DNA of 64,000 bases, taken from assembly GCA_021776525.1 (NCBI GenBank), contig JAJFFT010000002.1:62001-126000 (forward strand), read 5' to 3'. The stretch is from Robiginitomaculum sp. (GTDB lineage: Bacteria; Pseudomonadota; Alphaproteobacteria; Caulobacterales; Maricaulaceae). Shown here piece by piece: positions 1 through 9,211 of this stretch (position 1 is its first letter; each line of letters begins with the position of its first letter). Position numbers and translations under genes: made by a program. Below the pieces are notes generated by a model, which made no database searches, was not told the DNA's origin, and worked only from the letters and a program-made list of their open reading frames with translations.

Positions 1-60
1 GCCTGGAAGCGCGAGATGGCAGATCTGTCTGGCGTAACCTATGCGGGCGTGTGCAAATGA
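1..60 (+). CDS. C-terminal end of an unidentified protein (partial)
   Basis: The first 19 codons of the window are open in frame 1 and end at a TGA at 58-60. That stop overlaps the ATG of the next gene (ATGA at 57-60), which suggests translational coupling with the membrane redox operon downstream. The visible tail (about AWKREMADLSG) is too short to name. The real start lies outside the window. Confidence 0.6.
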   Translation, partial: AWKREMADLSGVTYAGVCK

Positions 61-431
61 GTATTGCGCTCGCAACGGCTCTGGCCAGTGCTCTGGGGTT
101 TTATCTGTTACTGGGCATGGCCTATGGGCTGTATTTCATCACTTTTGGGGCGCAATCCATGGTGCCGGCGGCGCGCGGTTCAGGCCTTGGGTTTCGTCTG
201 ATGACCCTGCCGGGCGCGGTACTTTTATGGCCGGTTTTGCTTGCGCGGTTGATCAAGGGGTATCCCAAACCCGAAGCGCCGCGCGCCTTGCGTCAGGCGC
301 ATGTGCGTATCTGGATGTTTTTGGTGCCGCTGGTGGCGCTGGGTATTATGCTCAGCCTGATGTTGCGCCCCGCCCCGCCTCTGAATGAGAGTCTGCCCAA
401 AGGACTAATCCTCGAGGAGAGGGGCTCATGA
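57..431 (+). CDS. Small membrane protein of a redox operon, function unknown
   Basis: A protein of about 124 residues with three hydrophobic stretches: near residues 4-25, around 50-65 (LPGAVLLWPVLLARLI) and around 92-110 (WMFLVPLVALGIMLSL). It is probably an inner membrane protein. I chose the ATG at 57, which overlaps the previous stop, over a GTG at 51. Its own stop overlaps the start of the ferric-reductase/Rieske gene by four bases, so all these genes are probably made together. I do not recognise the family. Its job is presumably to assist assembly or electron transfer of the neighbouring membrane oxidoreductase, but that is inferred from position only. Confidence 0.75.
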   Translation: MSIALATALASALGFYLLLGMAYGLYFITFGAQSMVPAARGSGLGFRLMTLPGAVLLWPVLLARLIKGYPKPEAPRALRQAHVRIWMFLVPLVALGIMLSLMLRPAPPLNESLPKGLILEERGS

Positions 432-1483
432 GCCACGGATATACAGCGGTTCAATGGAACGGCTTCAAATGGCGCTATGATCTGGTTGTGCTGGCTGGAT
501 TGGCTGTGTTCATCACATCGTTTGTGCTTCTGACTATGGGTTCGCGTGATCCTGGCCAAAGCCTGACCCTCATTCAGGTGTTGATGCGGGCTTTTGGGGC
601 TGCCGCATTCTTGTTGTTGAATGTCATTTTGGCCATTGGGCCTCTGGCCCGTCTCAGCCCGCGTATCAAGCCGCTTTTATATAACCGGCGGCATATGGGG
701 GTGATCTGTTTTATATTGGCGCTGGTCCATGCTGGGTTATCGCTGCTTTGGTATCAGGGGTTTGCGGACTTAAACCCCATTGTGGCGCTGTTTGCCTCCA
801 ATACGCGTTACACTTCAATCGCCGGGTTTCCCTTTGAAAGCCTTGGGTTCATTGCGCTGATGTTATTGGCATTTTTGGCGGTCAGCAGCCACGATTACTG
901 GCAAGCGGCACTTGGCTCGACCTTATGGAAACGTATCCATCTGGGCGTCTATGTGGCTTATGGTCTTTTGGTGATGCACATCATGCTGGGCGTGGTGCAG
1001 GGCGAAAAAGACCTGATTTATCCAGCCAGTGTGATCGGGGCATTTTGCCTGATTGCCGGCTTGCATGGCGCTTCGGCCATAATTGGGCGTCTGCGTGATA
1101 GGAAAGTGCGTGCATCGCTGGACGGATGGATCAATATCGGCGCGCCACAGAGCATAAAAGAAAACCGGGCGCGTATTATCCGCACCCCATCCGGTGACCG
1201 TATCGCCGTCTTTCGCTATGACGGCAAAGTCAGCGCGGTTAGCAATGTCTGCGCTCATCAAAACGGCCCGCTGGGCGAGGGGCGCGTCATTGACGGGTGC
1301 ATCACTTGCCCCTGGCATGGCTGGCAATATCGGCCCGAAGACGGGCGCTCGCCGCCGCCTTTTGACGAGAAAATTTCCACCTATCGCGTACAGATTGATG
1401 GTGGCATGGTCTATGTGCACCCGGACGCCTTGCCACCAGGTACGCCCAGCCCGCCTGCCAAGATCAGTGAGGCAAAATCATGA
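428..1483 (+). CDS. Ferric-reductase-like membrane protein fused to a Rieske [2Fe-2S] domain
   Basis: 351 residues in two parts. Residues about 15-215 form a multi-helix haem-type membrane domain like ferric reductase/YedZ (several transmembrane segments with conserved His such as RRHMGVICF and HLGVYVAYGLLVMHIM). Residues about 230-335 form a Rieske domain with both cluster motifs visible, CAHQNGPLGEG and CITCPWHGW (Cys-X-His and Cys-X2-His ligands). The fusion suggests electron flow between membrane haem and an iron-sulfur centre. The substrate is unknown. The gene overlaps both neighbours by ATGA. The fold calls rest on recognised motifs; the physiological role is inference. Confidence 0.85.
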   Translation: MSHGYTAVQWNGFKWRYDLVVLAGLAVFITSFVLLTMGSRDPGQSLTLIQVLMRAFGAAAFLLLNVILAIGPLARLSPRIKPLLYNRRHMGVICFILALVHAGLSLLWYQGFADLNPIVALFASNTRYTSIAGFPFESLGFIALMLLAFLAVSSHDYWQAALGSTLWKRIHLGVYVAYGLLVMHIMLGVVQGEKDLIYPASVIGAFCLIAGLHGASAIIGRLRDRKVRASLDGWINIGAPQSIKENRARIIRTPSGDRIAVFRYDGKVSAVSNVCAHQNGPLGEGRVIDGCITCPWHGWQYRPEDGRSPPPFDEKISTYRVQIDGGMVYVHPDALPPGTPSPPAKISEAKS

Positions 1484-2232
1484 GTAATGAGAAAAATTTC
1501 TTTGTCGGTTATCATGACAGACTGCCCAAGACCGACCGCCGTACGATGATTATCACCGGCGCGGCCGCTTTGGTTGGTGCGGCGGTGTTTGGCGCCAAGC
1601 TGGCGGTACATCAACAGGCGCGCGGCAGCGGCCAATGGGATCAGGGTAAAATTGTCGACCTGACCGGCATGGTCGAGCAATCACCCTATCCGGTGTTGCG
1701 CACGGCGTCTTTGGACGGGCAAATGCGCAGCGTATCGCTGGTTTGCTCCAACAAATGCGGCGTGGCCGCGCAACTGGCCGAGTTTGAGGGGCAGCCCGTC
1801 TGGGTCCGTGGCACGGTAATCTCTCGTGGGCGTCACCGGATGCTGGCAGTGGTCAGCAATGCCGAATGGGTTGGTCCGGCGCAAGGCGTTACGCACCCAC
1901 CCAAAGTGCAAGAAGAATACCTGGGTCGCGCGGCTTTGAACGGCGAAATTCTGGATGCCAAATGCTGGACCGGGGCCATGCGCCCATCCAGTGGTAAAAC
2001 CCATAAGGCCTGCGCATCTTTGTGCATTCGTATGGGTGGTACGCCGTGGTTTTTGGCCAAAGACAAGGCAGGCCGCCGCGTGGTATTCGTCCTCACCGGG
2101 CCGGATGGCGAGCCGCTGCGCGATGAAGTCCTTCCTTTGGTTGGCGAGCCAGTGCGAGCCAGCGGGCGGATGATCCGCCGCGATGATTTGGTACAGCTTC
2201 GCGTTGATCCAAGACGTATTCAGAGCGTTTAG
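1480..2232 (+). CDS. Membrane-anchored periplasmic protein of the Rieske operon, function unknown
   Basis: 250 residues. An N-terminal cytoplasmic stretch with a twin-Arg-like DRRTMII is followed by one hydrophobic helix (about residues 25-42), so this is either a Tat-type signal or a membrane anchor. The soluble part has two similar OB-like halves (VRGTVISRGRHRML and VRASGRMIRRDDLVQLRV) and five Cys, including the pairs CSNKC and CASLC, which could bind a metal or form disulfides. It is the last gene of the ATGA-coupled operon, and a weak hairpin follows its stop. I recognise no named family. A role as an accessory or electron-transfer partner of the upstream oxidoreductase is a guess from context. 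Confidence 0.7.
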   Translation: MSNEKNFFVGYHDRLPKTDRRTMIITGAAALVGAAVFGAKLAVHQQARGSGQWDQGKIVDLTGMVEQSPYPVLRTASLDGQMRSVSLVCSNKCGVAAQLAEFEGQPVWVRGTVISRGRHRMLAVVSNAEWVGPAQGVTHPPKVQEEYLGRAALNGEILDAKCWTGAMRPSSGKTHKACASLCIRMGGTPWFLAKDKAGRRVVFVLTGPDGEPLRDEVLPLVGEPVRASGRMIRRDDLVQLRVDPRRIQSV

Positions 2233-2272
2233 AAACGCCTTCTTTTCAGAAAACGACTAGTTAAATGATGCC

Positions 2273-3412
2273 ATGATGTCTGCATTACAGGAATATATAT
2301 CAGTTATCGGGTGTTTTCAGGGCTTTTTGTTGTTCGGCCTCCTCGTTGCCGATGCGAGGATGACGACGGCGAGCCGTGTTTTGGGCGCCATATGTTTACT
2401 GATTGCGCTCATTTTCTTGATGCCATTCTTATTGGCGAATTCCGGGAATTCCCCTATTGCATGGGCAATCGGCCCTTTGTATTTTCTTCCGGTTGCATTG
2501 GGCCCGCTTGGGTATCTTTACTGCAGAAGTGCCCTGCTCGAGACCGCATTGACTAAGAGGGACCTTCTCCATCTCATTCCGGTGTTGTTCTTCTATGCGT
2601 TGACCGCTGATGTCTCAATTGCAGATCCACAGGCAATGGCAAAATGGATTACCAGCGCCCCGCCGCTTAACTTGCGCCTACAAATCAGTGAGTACGTTCC
2701 AGTCGTATTGGCCTTTGCCTATGCAGGTTGGACCGGGTGGATGATTTGGCGCTACCGGCGACAAGCCAATGACAATCTCGCCAATTTTGATCCATCGGCA
2801 TTCAATTGGTTACTTATGATGCAAGTGTTCAACTTCGTTGTCTGGTTTTTGAAAACCTTGTCCGGTTTTACGTCTTTTGCGCCGATACTCCTCAACGATA
2901 TAGCAAATCTATTTCTGGTCGTCCTAATTTATACCATCGCTATAATGCAGTGGCGTAATCCCCATTTTTTTACGATCCCAAACCTTTCTGAAGAGCAAGC
3001 AAAGACTGTACACAACAATAGCAGCAAAAATGAATCCGAAACAGGCGGTGAACTTGATCCAGCCATTCGCGCCACGCTCTTTGATTCGGTTAAAAACCAG
3101 GTTGAAAGTGGCAAACTTTATCTCGATAACGACCTGACCTTGACCCGTCTTTCGGTCTTGACGGGTGTAAGTAAACACCATTTATCTGAAGTCTTGAATC
3201 GACACGCGGGCAAGAATTTCTATGAATTTATCAATGGCTATCGCGTTGATTTTGTGCGCAAGCGCTTTGCCGAAAATACCGATCGGTCCATACTCGATAT
3301 TGCTTTAGAGGCTGGGTTTTCATCCAAAAGCACCTTCAACGCGATCTTTAAACAGTTCACCGGACAAACGCCGACGCAGTATCGCAGGACTTTAGCGCAA
3401 AAAGCGGCCTGA
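2273..3412 (+). CDS. AraC-family transcriptional regulator with N-terminal membrane domain
   Basis: 379 residues. The first about 220 contain six or seven hydrophobic segments, and the last about 110 are an AraC/XylS DNA-binding domain with two helix-turn-helix units (LTRLSVLTGVSKHHLSEVLN and ILDIALEAGFSSKSTFNAIF, then GQTPTQYRR). This architecture, a membrane sensor coupled to an AraC domain, is common in marine alphaproteobacteria. It probably controls the adjacent amidohydrolase, 103 bases downstream on the same strand, though that is inference. Two ATGs in tandem (2273, 2276) could serve as start. Base composition of this gene and the next is visibly more AT-rich than the flanking genes, suggesting transfer as a pair. 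Confidence 0.85.
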   Translation: MMSALQEYISVIGCFQGFLLFGLLVADARMTTASRVLGAICLLIALIFLMPFLLANSGNSPIAWAIGPLYFLPVALGPLGYLYCRSALLETALTKRDLLHLIPVLFFYALTADVSIADPQAMAKWITSAPPLNLRLQISEYVPVVLAFAYAGWTGWMIWRYRRQANDNLANFDPSAFNWLLMMQVFNFVVWFLKTLSGFTSFAPILLNDIANLFLVVLIYTIAIMQWRNPHFFTIPNLSEEQAKTVHNNSSKNESETGGELDPAIRATLFDSVKNQVESGKLYLDNDLTLTRLSVLTGVSKHHLSEVLNRHAGKNFYEFINGYRVDFVRKRFAENTDRSILDIALEAGFSSKSTFNAIFKQFTGQTPTQYRRTLAQKAA

Positions 3413-3515
3413 TAATCCGCCTTTAAACGTCCAACTCGATCAATCCGGACGACAAATCTGATGATAATGGCTTGAACTGGCCCCACCAGAGCAAATCAGA
3501 TTGAGGATGATACAC

Positions 3516-5099
3516 ATGCGTATGAGCACGATTAGAAAGTGGAGTTTAAGAGTCGGAGGCGTGATCGTAATTTTGCTCACGCTGGCCATGATTACCTTTT
3601 ATGTCCTGATCAACCGGACTGTTGACAAAATCTATGGGGGACAAACCCAGATTGCCAACTATGCGCAGTTCCAGGTCGACGCCAAACCAACCGCGATTAC
3701 GAATGTCAGTGTCTTATCGCCTGACGGGACAGAAATGCTCGCGGACAGAACCGTGCTGTTAAGCGAGGGAGAAATTACGTCCATCACGCAAGAGAGTGAC
3801 GTACCTGATGGCATGCTCATTATTGATGGCAAGGGAAAGTTTTTAATCCCCGGCCTCGTCGATAGTCATATGCACCTACATCGCAGCCCGAATGATTTGT
3901 TGCTTTATGTGGCCAGTGGTGTGACCCAAATCAGGAGCATGAACGGTTCTGAAGCAGATTTAGAGCTAAAGCAAGAAATTGAAAACGGTCGTATTGGTCC
4001 GCATTATTATGTTTCATCACCATCGATGAATTCTGTAGATGGGTTTGGTTCTTTTGGCGAGGATGCCTTCCCGAACTGGATTCCCGAACCTATTATCCTT
4101 TGGTTCGTGAGGAAGATATATAATATCAATATCACCCTTAATCCGGAAGAAGCCGCAGATGCCGCACGTTCATTCATTCACCAAGGATATGATGGTATCA
4201 AGCTATACGGTTTCCTCACCATGGAAAGCTACCGTGCGATTCTGGATGTCACAGACAAACTCAACGTTCCATCGGTCGGCCACTTACCTGATACATTTCC
4301 TCTTAGTGAGTTACGCACAACAAAGCTTCGAGAAGTTGCCCATATTGAGGAAATTGTAAAATTACTGCTAACCGAGTTTGGTAGTTTTAGAAACCAAGGT
4401 GGTGATGCATTTTTGGATTTTGTAGAAAGTCGCAAAGAAGAAATCGTAAATGATTTGGTCACGAATGGCATCGCAGTGCAAAGCACGATTTGGTTCTCGG
4501 AGAGTCTGTACGATCAAATATATGACCTCGAGACGAAGATCAGAGAAATTAATCTGGAGTATGCTAATCCCGGCATCGTAGAAGGAGATCCGAGCTCAGG
4601 TACTGGTTGGCTCCCGGGTCTCAACAAGTTTCAAACGTATGTCAGCGATACTCCCGAAGAGATCGCTTTGAATAAGGCGTTTTGGAGTGCTCGGGAGGAA
4701 GCTCACCACATACTGCTAAAAGCAATGATCGATGCAGGCGTTACCATCTTGGCCGGAACGGACTCTAATGGCTGGCTCACCGTCCCAGGCTTTGCTTTGC
4801 ATGATGAATTGCAATCCTTGAACCATGCAGGAATGACAACAGCACAAACGCTGCATGCCGCGACCGCCGCACCCGCTGAACGGATCAATAATAATGCGGG
4901 TATCGTTGAGGCAGGTCGTCGCGCTGACCTCCTATTGCTCAACGCAAATCCGCTTCTAGACATTAAAAACACCTCAACCATAGACACTGTTATCTTAAAC
5001 GGACGCATCTTCGGCCGACAGCAATTGGATGAAATGCTCGAGGCAGTAAAAACAGCGAATGCCGCAAGTCGGAAGTTCGACATGAGTTTGTATCAGTAG
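3516..5099 (+). CDS. Membrane-anchored amidohydrolase-superfamily enzyme
   Basis: About 527 residues. An N-terminal hydrophobic helix (around residues 14-34) serves as anchor or signal, then a metal-dependent amidohydrolase barrel. The metal motif HMHLH lies in LVDSHMHLHRSP, a candidate metal Lys is in YDGIKLYGF, His ligands appear in SVGHLPD and VAHIEE, and the last Asp is in LAGTDSNG. The C-terminal GRRADLLLLNANPLLDI is typical of imidazolonepropionase/prolidase-like members. Several ATGs are available; the one at 3516 sits 9 bases after GAGG, so I chose it. The substrate is unknown, perhaps a cyclic amide or dipeptide. It probably forms a unit with the AraC-type regulator upstream. Confidence 0.85.
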   Translation: MRMSTIRKWSLRVGGVIVILLTLAMITFYVLINRTVDKIYGGQTQIANYAQFQVDAKPTAITNVSVLSPDGTEMLADRTVLLSEGEITSITQESDVPDGMLIIDGKGKFLIPGLVDSHMHLHRSPNDLLLYVASGVTQIRSMNGSEADLELKQEIENGRIGPHYYVSSPSMNSVDGFGSFGEDAFPNWIPEPIILWFVRKIYNINITLNPEEAADAARSFIHQGYDGIKLYGFLTMESYRAILDVTDKLNVPSVGHLPDTFPLSELRTTKLREVAHIEEIVKLLLTEFGSFRNQGGDAFLDFVESRKEEIVNDLVTNGIAVQSTIWFSESLYDQIYDLETKIREINLEYANPGIVEGDPSSGTGWLPGLNKFQTYVSDTPEEIALNKAFWSAREEAHHILLKAMIDAGVTILAGTDSNGWLTVPGFALHDELQSLNHAGMTTAQTLHAATAAPAERINNNAGIVEAGRRADLLLLNANPLLDIKNTSTIDTVILNGRIFGRQQLDEMLEAVKTANAASRKFDMSLYQ

Positions 5100-5158
5100 T
5101 TTTACGAATGCAGGTACAGCCTTAAAGGCGCCTGCAGAGGATAAGGCTTAGGGTGTCA

Positions 5159-5186
5159 TTTCGCCCCCTTTCCCATGGGGGCGGAA
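5159..5186 (+). terminator. Possible terminator hairpin after the amidohydrolase gene
   Basis: A strong GC stem (TTTCGCCCCC paired with GGGGGCGGAA, one wobble) with an 8-base loop lies 60 bases after the stop at 5099. The stretch after it is T-rich but not a clean T-run, so it may only slow transcription or protect the 3' end. Confidence 0.4.
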
Positions 5187-5328
5187 TGCATTCATTGTTC
5201 TTGCTTGTTATCCATATCAGACTTTATCGGGGTGCTTTTGCAGACCTGCGGCAAAGTGGCGCTATGGCTTGTGCGCGGCCATCCCCCTCCCAACTTATGC
5301 GATGAGCACAAAAATTGAGGAGGTTATT

Positions 5329-5862
5329 ATGACCGGAACAGTTCAAGGTTTTGACATGGGCAAAGATTTTCGTCGTTTTGCCTTGATCGCGGGAATATTA
5401 TTGATGGTTCTGGGCGTAATTGGCGTCGCTTTACCGCAATTCATGACGCTGATTACCGCCGCCTTTGCCGGGTGGATTTTGTTGCTGGCCGGGTTTGTTA
5501 TGGCCTATCTGACGTATCAGGGCTTTGGCGGCTTTGGTGCCTTGCGCTGGCTAAAACCTTTTGTGTTGGTGGCAAGCGGATTGTTGATCCTTGTCTATCC
5601 TATTGCCGGCGCAGCGGCGCTTGCTCTGGTGCTGGCGATATATTTTATGTTTGACGGGTTTGCCAATGCAGGCATGGCCTTTGAAATGCGGCCCATGCGT
5701 GGTTGGTTCTGGATGCTGCTGAACGCCGTTCTGTCGTTTGCTTTGTCGCTGTTTATCATGGCCGGGTGGCCAGATAGCAGTTTCTGGATCGTCGGCATCT
5801 TTGTCGGTGTCAGTCTGTTTTTCGATGGCCTGGCTTTGTTGATGCTCAGGCGGTTGGTTTAG
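5329..5862 (+). CDS. HdeD-family (DUF308) membrane protein
   Basis: About 177 residues with six hydrophobic segments and the repeated Gly-rich helical pattern of the HdeD/DUF308 family (GILLMVLGVIGVALPQF; AAFAGWILLLAGFVMAY). HdeD in Escherichia coli is linked to acid resistance; elsewhere its role is unclear. The ATG at 5329 is preceded by a near-perfect ribosome binding site (GAGGAGG at 5317-5323), which decides the start over an upstream in-frame ATG. The 3' end overlaps the convergent ABC-F gene by 17 bases. Confidence 0.85.
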   Translation: MTGTVQGFDMGKDFRRFALIAGILLMVLGVIGVALPQFMTLITAAFAGWILLLAGFVMAYLTYQGFGGFGALRWLKPFVLVASGLLILVYPIAGAAALALVLAIYFMFDGFANAGMAFEMRPMRGWFWMLLNAVLSFALSLFIMAGWPDSSFWIVGIFVGVSLFFDGLALLMLRRLV

Positions 5863-7663
5863 GGGCGCCACCCGCCAGTTCATCCAGTTCCAGCCAGCGT
5901 AACTCCATCTCCTCGATTTTGTCAGAGGCTTCGATAAGGGCCGCGCTGGCCTGATCAAAGCGTTTGCGGTCATTGGTAAAAAGGTCCGGGTCAGCAAGGA
6001 CAGCATTGATTTTTTCAATACGTTTTTCAAGCGCTTCGATCTCAAGGGGCAGGGTTTTTAAGGCATGTTGGTCCTTAAACGTGAGCTTCACTTTAACGGA
6101 CTTTGGGTCTGCCGATTTTTGTTTTGGTTTGCCGGTTTTCTGGTTTAGTTTCTTTGCCTTAGATTTGCCAGCAGGTGCAGCTTTGCGTTGGCGCAGCATA
6201 TCGGAATAGCCGCCCGGATATTCGCGCCATTTACCGGTGCCTTCATGGACAATGATCGACGTTGTCACCCGGTCCAGAAAGTCCCGATCATGGCTGACCA
6301 ACATGACCGTGCCGGCATAATCTGATAAAAAAGCCTGCAACAGATCTAGGGTTTCCAGATCAAGGTCGTTGGTTGGCTCGTCCAGCACTAGAAAATTGCC
6401 GGGCAGAGCCAGGGAGCGGGCCAGCATCAGGCGTGCTTTTTCGCCGCCCGAGAGAACGCTAACCGGGGTATTAGCCTGATCCGGGGTAAAGAGAAAGTCC
6501 TTCATATAGGCCATGACGTGTTTGCGCCCGGTGGCCAGATCAACCATATCGCCGCCATTGGTCAGCGCTTCTTTGAGCGTCCAGTCGGGCTTCAGTTCCG
6601 AGCGGTTCTGATCCATGCTCACGAGGTCAACCGTGCTGCCCATTTTGACGGTCCCGGTGTCGGGGGTCAGTTCGCCGATTAGCATTTTCAAAAGTGTCGT
6701 CTTGCCTGCGCCATTGGGGCCGACAATGCCGATACGGCTGCCGCGGGTGATGCGGCATGAAAAATCCTGCACCAGTTTTTGGTCGCCATAGGATTTGTTG
6801 ATACCTTTGGCCTCGATGATGATTTTTCCGGCCCCGCGCCCCTCGGCAACGTTAAGGGTGATGTTGCCTTTTGGCCCTTCGAAATCACGTTTTTGGGAGC
6901 GCAATTCGCCAAGGTTTTTAAGACGCCTGACATTGCGTTTGCGCCGCGCTGTGACGCCATAGCGTAGCCAGTGTTCCTCGCGAACGATTTTGCGCGCCAG
7001 TTTGTGCTGTTCCAGCTCTTCGGCTTCCAGCACCTCGTCGCGCCAGTCCTCGAATGCACCAAAACCCTTGCCCAACATGCGGCATTGCCCCCGGTCCACC
7101 CACAGGGTTTTGCGGCTGAGGCGTTCCAAAAAGCGCCGATCATGGCTGATCAGCACCAGTGCCGAAGACATGGAGGACAGCTCATGTTCCAGCCATTCTA
7201 TTGATGGCAGGTCCAGATGATTGGTTGGTTCGTCCAGCAGTAAAATATCGGGCTTGGTAGCCAGTGTGCGGGCCAGGGCGGCGCGCCGGGCCTCGCCGCC
7301 AGAGATCAGTGTGGGGTCTTCTTCGCCGCTTAAGCCCAAGGCATAAAGCAGGGTCTGCGCCCGGTGATGATCGTCGCCGGGGGCCAGCCCTGCCTCAACA
7401 TAATCGCCGACGCGCGTATAGCCCGAAAAATCAGGCTCTTGCGGCAGATAACGTATGGTGGTGCCAGGTTGCACAAACACACTGCCGCCGTCAGGTTCGA
7501 TCAGGCCCGCCATGACTTTCAACAGTGTGGATTTGCCAGAGCCATTGCGCCCGACCACACAAAGCCGCTCGCCCGCATGCAAAATACATTCGGCCCCGTC
7601 CAGCACTTGGGTGGTGCCAAAACTTTGCTCGATGTCGCGGACATGAAGAATAGGTGGGGCCAT
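5846..7663 (-). CDS. uup: ABC-F family ATPase, Uup-like
   Basis: 605 residues with two ATP-binding cassettes and no membrane segments. Walker A motifs are GRNGSGKST (about residue 38) and GPNGAGKTT, signatures are LISGGEARR and LSGGEKAR, and Walker B motifs are LLLDEPTNHLDL and LVLDEPTNDLDL. A Lys-rich linker near residue 520 leads to a C-terminal coiled coil (IEALEKRIEKINAVL onward), the mark of Uup among ABC-F proteins. ABC-F proteins act on ribosomes or, for Uup, on branched DNA intermediates. The start is the ATG of MAPPILHV. It lies 18 bases downstream of pyruvate kinase on the same strand, so the two may be cotranscribed. Confidence 0.9.
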   Translation of the reverse strand: MAPPILHVRDIEQSFGTTQVLDGAECILHAGERLCVVGRNGSGKSTLLKVMAGLIEPDGGSVFVQPGTTIRYLPQEPDFSGYTRVGDYVEAGLAPGDDHHRAQTLLYALGLSGEEDPTLISGGEARRAALARTLATKPDILLLDEPTNHLDLPSIEWLEHELSSMSSALVLISHDRRFLERLSRKTLWVDRGQCRMLGKGFGAFEDWRDEVLEAEELEQHKLARKIVREEHWLRYGVTARRKRNVRRLKNLGELRSQKRDFEGPKGNITLNVAEGRGAGKIIIEAKGINKSYGDQKLVQDFSCRITRGSRIGIVGPNGAGKTTLLKMLIGELTPDTGTVKMGSTVDLVSMDQNRSELKPDWTLKEALTNGGDMVDLATGRKHVMAYMKDFLFTPDQANTPVSVLSGGEKARLMLARSLALPGNFLVLDEPTNDLDLETLDLLQAFLSDYAGTVMLVSHDRDFLDRVTTSIIVHEGTGKWREYPGGYSDMLRQRKAAPAGKSKAKKLNQKTGKPKQKSADPKSVKVKLTFKDQHALKTLPLEIEALEKRIEKINAVLADPDLFTNDRKRFDQASAALIEASDKIEEMELRWLELDELAGGAPKPTA

Positions 7664-7681
7664 GTCAGGTGATATGACCGC

Positions 7682-9094
7682 CTAATCGACGCGCGCTATG
7701 CGCATTAAATTGGTTTTCCCAGGTGCGCCAAAAGGAATGCCAGCCGTAACCACGATGCGATCGCGGTTCTTGGCGATACCCTCTTTTTTGGACTGGGCCT
7801 TGGCCTTTTGGATCATATCGTCAATATCTTGCGCATCCTCAATCTCGATCGCGGTCACCCCCCAAACCAGCGTCAGGCGCCGTGCCGTGGACTGATTTGG
7901 CGTCAGGCCAATAATGCGCTGAATGGGGCGTTCGCGCGCCGCCCGATAAGCGGTTGAACCCGACGAGGTGTAGGTGACAATTGCCGCCGCATCTATGGTA
8001 TCGGCGGCCAGATGCGCCGCAGCCATAATGGCATCCGGTGTGGTGTTTTCACGCTCCAACCGCTCTGCCGCCAGTAAACGTCGATAGCTGTCGGCCTGTT
8101 CGACCCGACGGATAATGCGGTCCATCATTTTGGCAGCCTCTACGGGATAGGCCCCCATGGCGGTTTCGCCGGACAGCATAACCGCATCGGCGCCATCATA
8201 AACCGCGGTAGCCACATCAGAAGCTTCGGCGCGGGTTGGGGCGGGGTTGCCAATCATGCTTTCCAGCATTTGGGTGGCAACAATCACCGGCTTGCCCATG
8301 GCACGGCCGGCGCGAATAATCTGCTTTTGCAGGATCGGAACATCTTCGGGGGGCAGCTCGACGCCAAGGTCGCCGCGGGCCACCATGACCGCGTCAGAAA
8401 GTTCTAGAATTTCATCCAGCCGGGTTATCGCCAGTGGTTTTTCAAGCTTGGACACAATCGCCGCCTTGCCACCAACCAGCTTGCGCAATTCGGCCACATC
8501 CTCGGGGCCTTGCACAAAAGACAAAGCAACCCAATCCACACCCAATGAGAGCGCAAATGACAGATCGCGCATATCCTTGTCGGTGATGGCTGAAATTGGC
8601 AGGCGCGCACCGGGCAGGTTAACGCCCTTATGCGGCGAAAGTTTACCCTTGGTCAGCACCTTGGCATTGGCAAAGCCATCGCCGACTTCAGTAATTTCAA
8701 AATGCATCCGCCCATCGTCGATAAGCAGCAATTCACCTTTTTTGAGGACTTTGAAAATTTCAGGATGGGGGAGCGGCGCGCGGCTTTGGTCGCCTTTTTT
8801 GTCGTCCAGATCGAAGCGATAGTTTTGACCCTCGTCCAAATGGGCAACGTCGTTTTCAAAAAGGCCAAGGCGCAATTTAGGCCCCTGTAAATCTGCCAAA
8901 ACGGCGATGGGACGTTTTTTTGCGCGCTCTACGACGCGAATGGTGTCGTATACGCCCTGATGATCCGCATGGGTGCCATGGGAGAAATTCATGCGGAATA
9001 CATCAACACCGGCATCAAAAAGTGCGGCAATAGACTGCTCGCTATTACTGGCGGGACCAAGTGTGGCAACGATTTTAGTTCTAGCGCGTTTCAT
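7682..9094 (-). CDS. pyk: Pyruvate kinase
   Basis: 470 residues, the usual bacterial length. It converts phosphoenolpyruvate and ADP to pyruvate and ATP in glycolysis. The N-terminal TKIVATLGPAS, substrate-loop FRMNFSHG, the metal-site ARGDLGVELP and the MLESM segment are all visible. It is a cytoplasmic homotetramer by family knowledge. The gene sits 117 bases downstream of the Tag-like glycosylase gene on the same strand and ahead of uup. The intervening 9095-9211 is AT-rich and probably carries its promoter. Confidence 0.95.
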   Translation of the reverse strand: MKRARTKIVATLGPASNSEQSIAALFDAGVDVFRMNFSHGTHADHQGVYDTIRVVERAKKRPIAVLADLQGPKLRLGLFENDVAHLDEGQNYRFDLDDKKGDQSRAPLPHPEIFKVLKKGELLLIDDGRMHFEITEVGDGFANAKVLTKGKLSPHKGVNLPGARLPISAITDKDMRDLSFALSLGVDWVALSFVQGPEDVAELRKLVGGKAAIVSKLEKPLAITRLDEILELSDAVMVARGDLGVELPPEDVPILQKQIIRAGRAMGKPVIVATQMLESMIGNPAPTRAEASDVATAVYDGADAVMLSGETAMGAYPVEAAKMMDRIIRRVEQADSYRRLLAAERLERENTTPDAIMAAAHLAADTIDAAAIVTYTSSGSTAYRAARERPIQRIIGLTPNQSTARRLTLVWGVTAIEIEDAQDIDDMIQKAKAQSKKEGIAKNRDRIVVTAGIPFGAPGKTNLMRIARVD

Positions 9095-9211
9095 ATCTGG
9101 CTCTTTGGTTGAATCACCTCAAGTAGGCCCCTGTTCGCTTTTTTTCGCAAGCGGCCAGCAGAGGTAATTTTTTAAGAGGAAGGCTGCCGAAAAATTTAAA
9201 TATATGAATTT

